Assembly: GCA_905221605.1 (NCBI GenBank)
Contig: CAJNDS010002313.1
Coordinates: 379,001 to 443,000 of the forward strand
DNA from: Symbiodinium natans
Taxonomy: Eukaryota; Sar; Dinophyceae; Suessiales; Symbiodiniaceae
Direction of reading: 5' to 3'
DNA length: 64,000 nucleotides
This document shows positions 63,827 to 64,000 of this stretch, piece after piece. Every line of letters begins with the position of its first letter. Position 1 is the first letter of the stretch. Below the pieces are notes generated by a model, which searched no databases, was not told the origin of the DNA, and saw only the letters and a program-made list of their open reading frames with translations. The position numbers and the translations under genes were made by a program.

Positions 63827-64000
63827 GTGTAGGGTGTAGAGGCGCGTGTGTGCGCACAGCTGTCTCTCTCTCTCTCTCTCTCTGTGTTGGTGTGTAGGTG
63901 TGGGTGTGTAGGTGTGTGTGTGTGTAGGTGTGTGTGTGTGTAGGTGTGTAGGTGTGTAGGTGTGTAGGTGTGTAGGTGTGTAGGTGTGTGGGTGTGTGGG
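63827..64000. repeat. (TC)n and GTGTGTAG minisatellite, cut by the window end
   Basis: A TC run at about 63863-63882, then GTGTGTAG/GTGTAG units to the last base. The array continues beyond the window. Confidence 0.9.

Larger units (their letters stand above)
59631..64000. other. Non-coding stretch to the window end, with exon-like pieces
   Basis: Exon-like pieces: 60009-60054 (SKRTGPAAANYFDDE, bounded by CCCAG and GAG|GTAGGG), 60142-60168 region without content, and those listed at 62101, 63018 and 63359. Telomere-type tracts occur at 61897-61932 and 62921-62941. No complete gene could be built. Confidence 0.45.

Noticed and set aside
1-64000. CRISPR arrays, bacterial operons, rRNA or tRNA genes
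   Set aside because: No spaced direct repeats of CRISPR type and no recognisable rRNA or tRNA sequence were found by eye; the genome is eukaryotic. A tRNA scan could still find something I missed.

Overview
The window reads as nuclear DNA from a dinoflagellate. Five things seen directly support this. A 19-base exact match to the dinoflagellate spliced leader (DinoSL) sits at 42380-42398. (TTTAGGG)n/(CCCTAAA)n plant/alga-type telomere repeats are scattered on both strands from end to end. A multi-exon gene at 56-59.6 kb can only be spliced in phase with GC-AG introns. Retroelements of the kind common in Symbiodiniaceae-like genomes are present. Real genes are sparse in long non-coding sequence. 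I cannot name the genus from sequence alone.

Layout. 1-12.8 kb: mostly non-coding, full of telomere-type repeats, microsatellites and short inverted-repeat elements, with a few possible exons. 12,777-22,281: a 9.5-kb Ty1/copia-type LTR retrotransposon with identical 127-bp LTRs, inserted in a TTTAGGG array. It encodes gag, protease, integrase and RT/RNase H, plus unusual cargo: a SAP/ExoX-like ORF, a C5-methyltransferase-like Rossmann segment and a 2OG-Fe(II) dioxygenase-like segment. Its frame is broken four times. 22.3-35.5 kb: non-coding with repeats, a degenerate tandem spliced-leader relict (31,033) and scattered exon-like stretches. 35.55-36.29 kb: an unrecognised coiled-coil ORF. 37.56-39.11 kb: an intronless SMYD-like SET-domain gene without a MYND finger. 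39.1-42.4 kb: non-coding with a possible exon.

42,380-46,705 holds a LINE (ORF1, then endonuclease-RT) that begins at the DinoSL relict and whose RT has lost motif A. Downstream, 47,001-53,061 is a very long Thr/Pro/His/Gln-rich coding stretch with a 354-bp higher-order repeat. It may be a third ORF of the same element or a separate gene. It is followed by degenerate ~130-bp repeats and a purine microsatellite. 56,014-59,630: a gene for a membrane protein whose TIR-like fold is interrupted by two transmembrane helices. 59.7-64 kb: non-coding with exon-like pieces and a GTGTGTAG minisatellite at the window edge.

Short inverted-repeat elements fall into at least three families. One family (58,095-58,187 and 62,182-62,264) coincides with splice-competent introns, and one copy lies between exons whose frame is restored when it is removed, so it looks like an introner. 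The retroelements do not work with the two host-like genes. What links the window is heavy retroposition, with cDNA-type insertion, SL relicts and inverted-repeat elements building introns and intergenic DNA. All calls come from reading; no database search was run.
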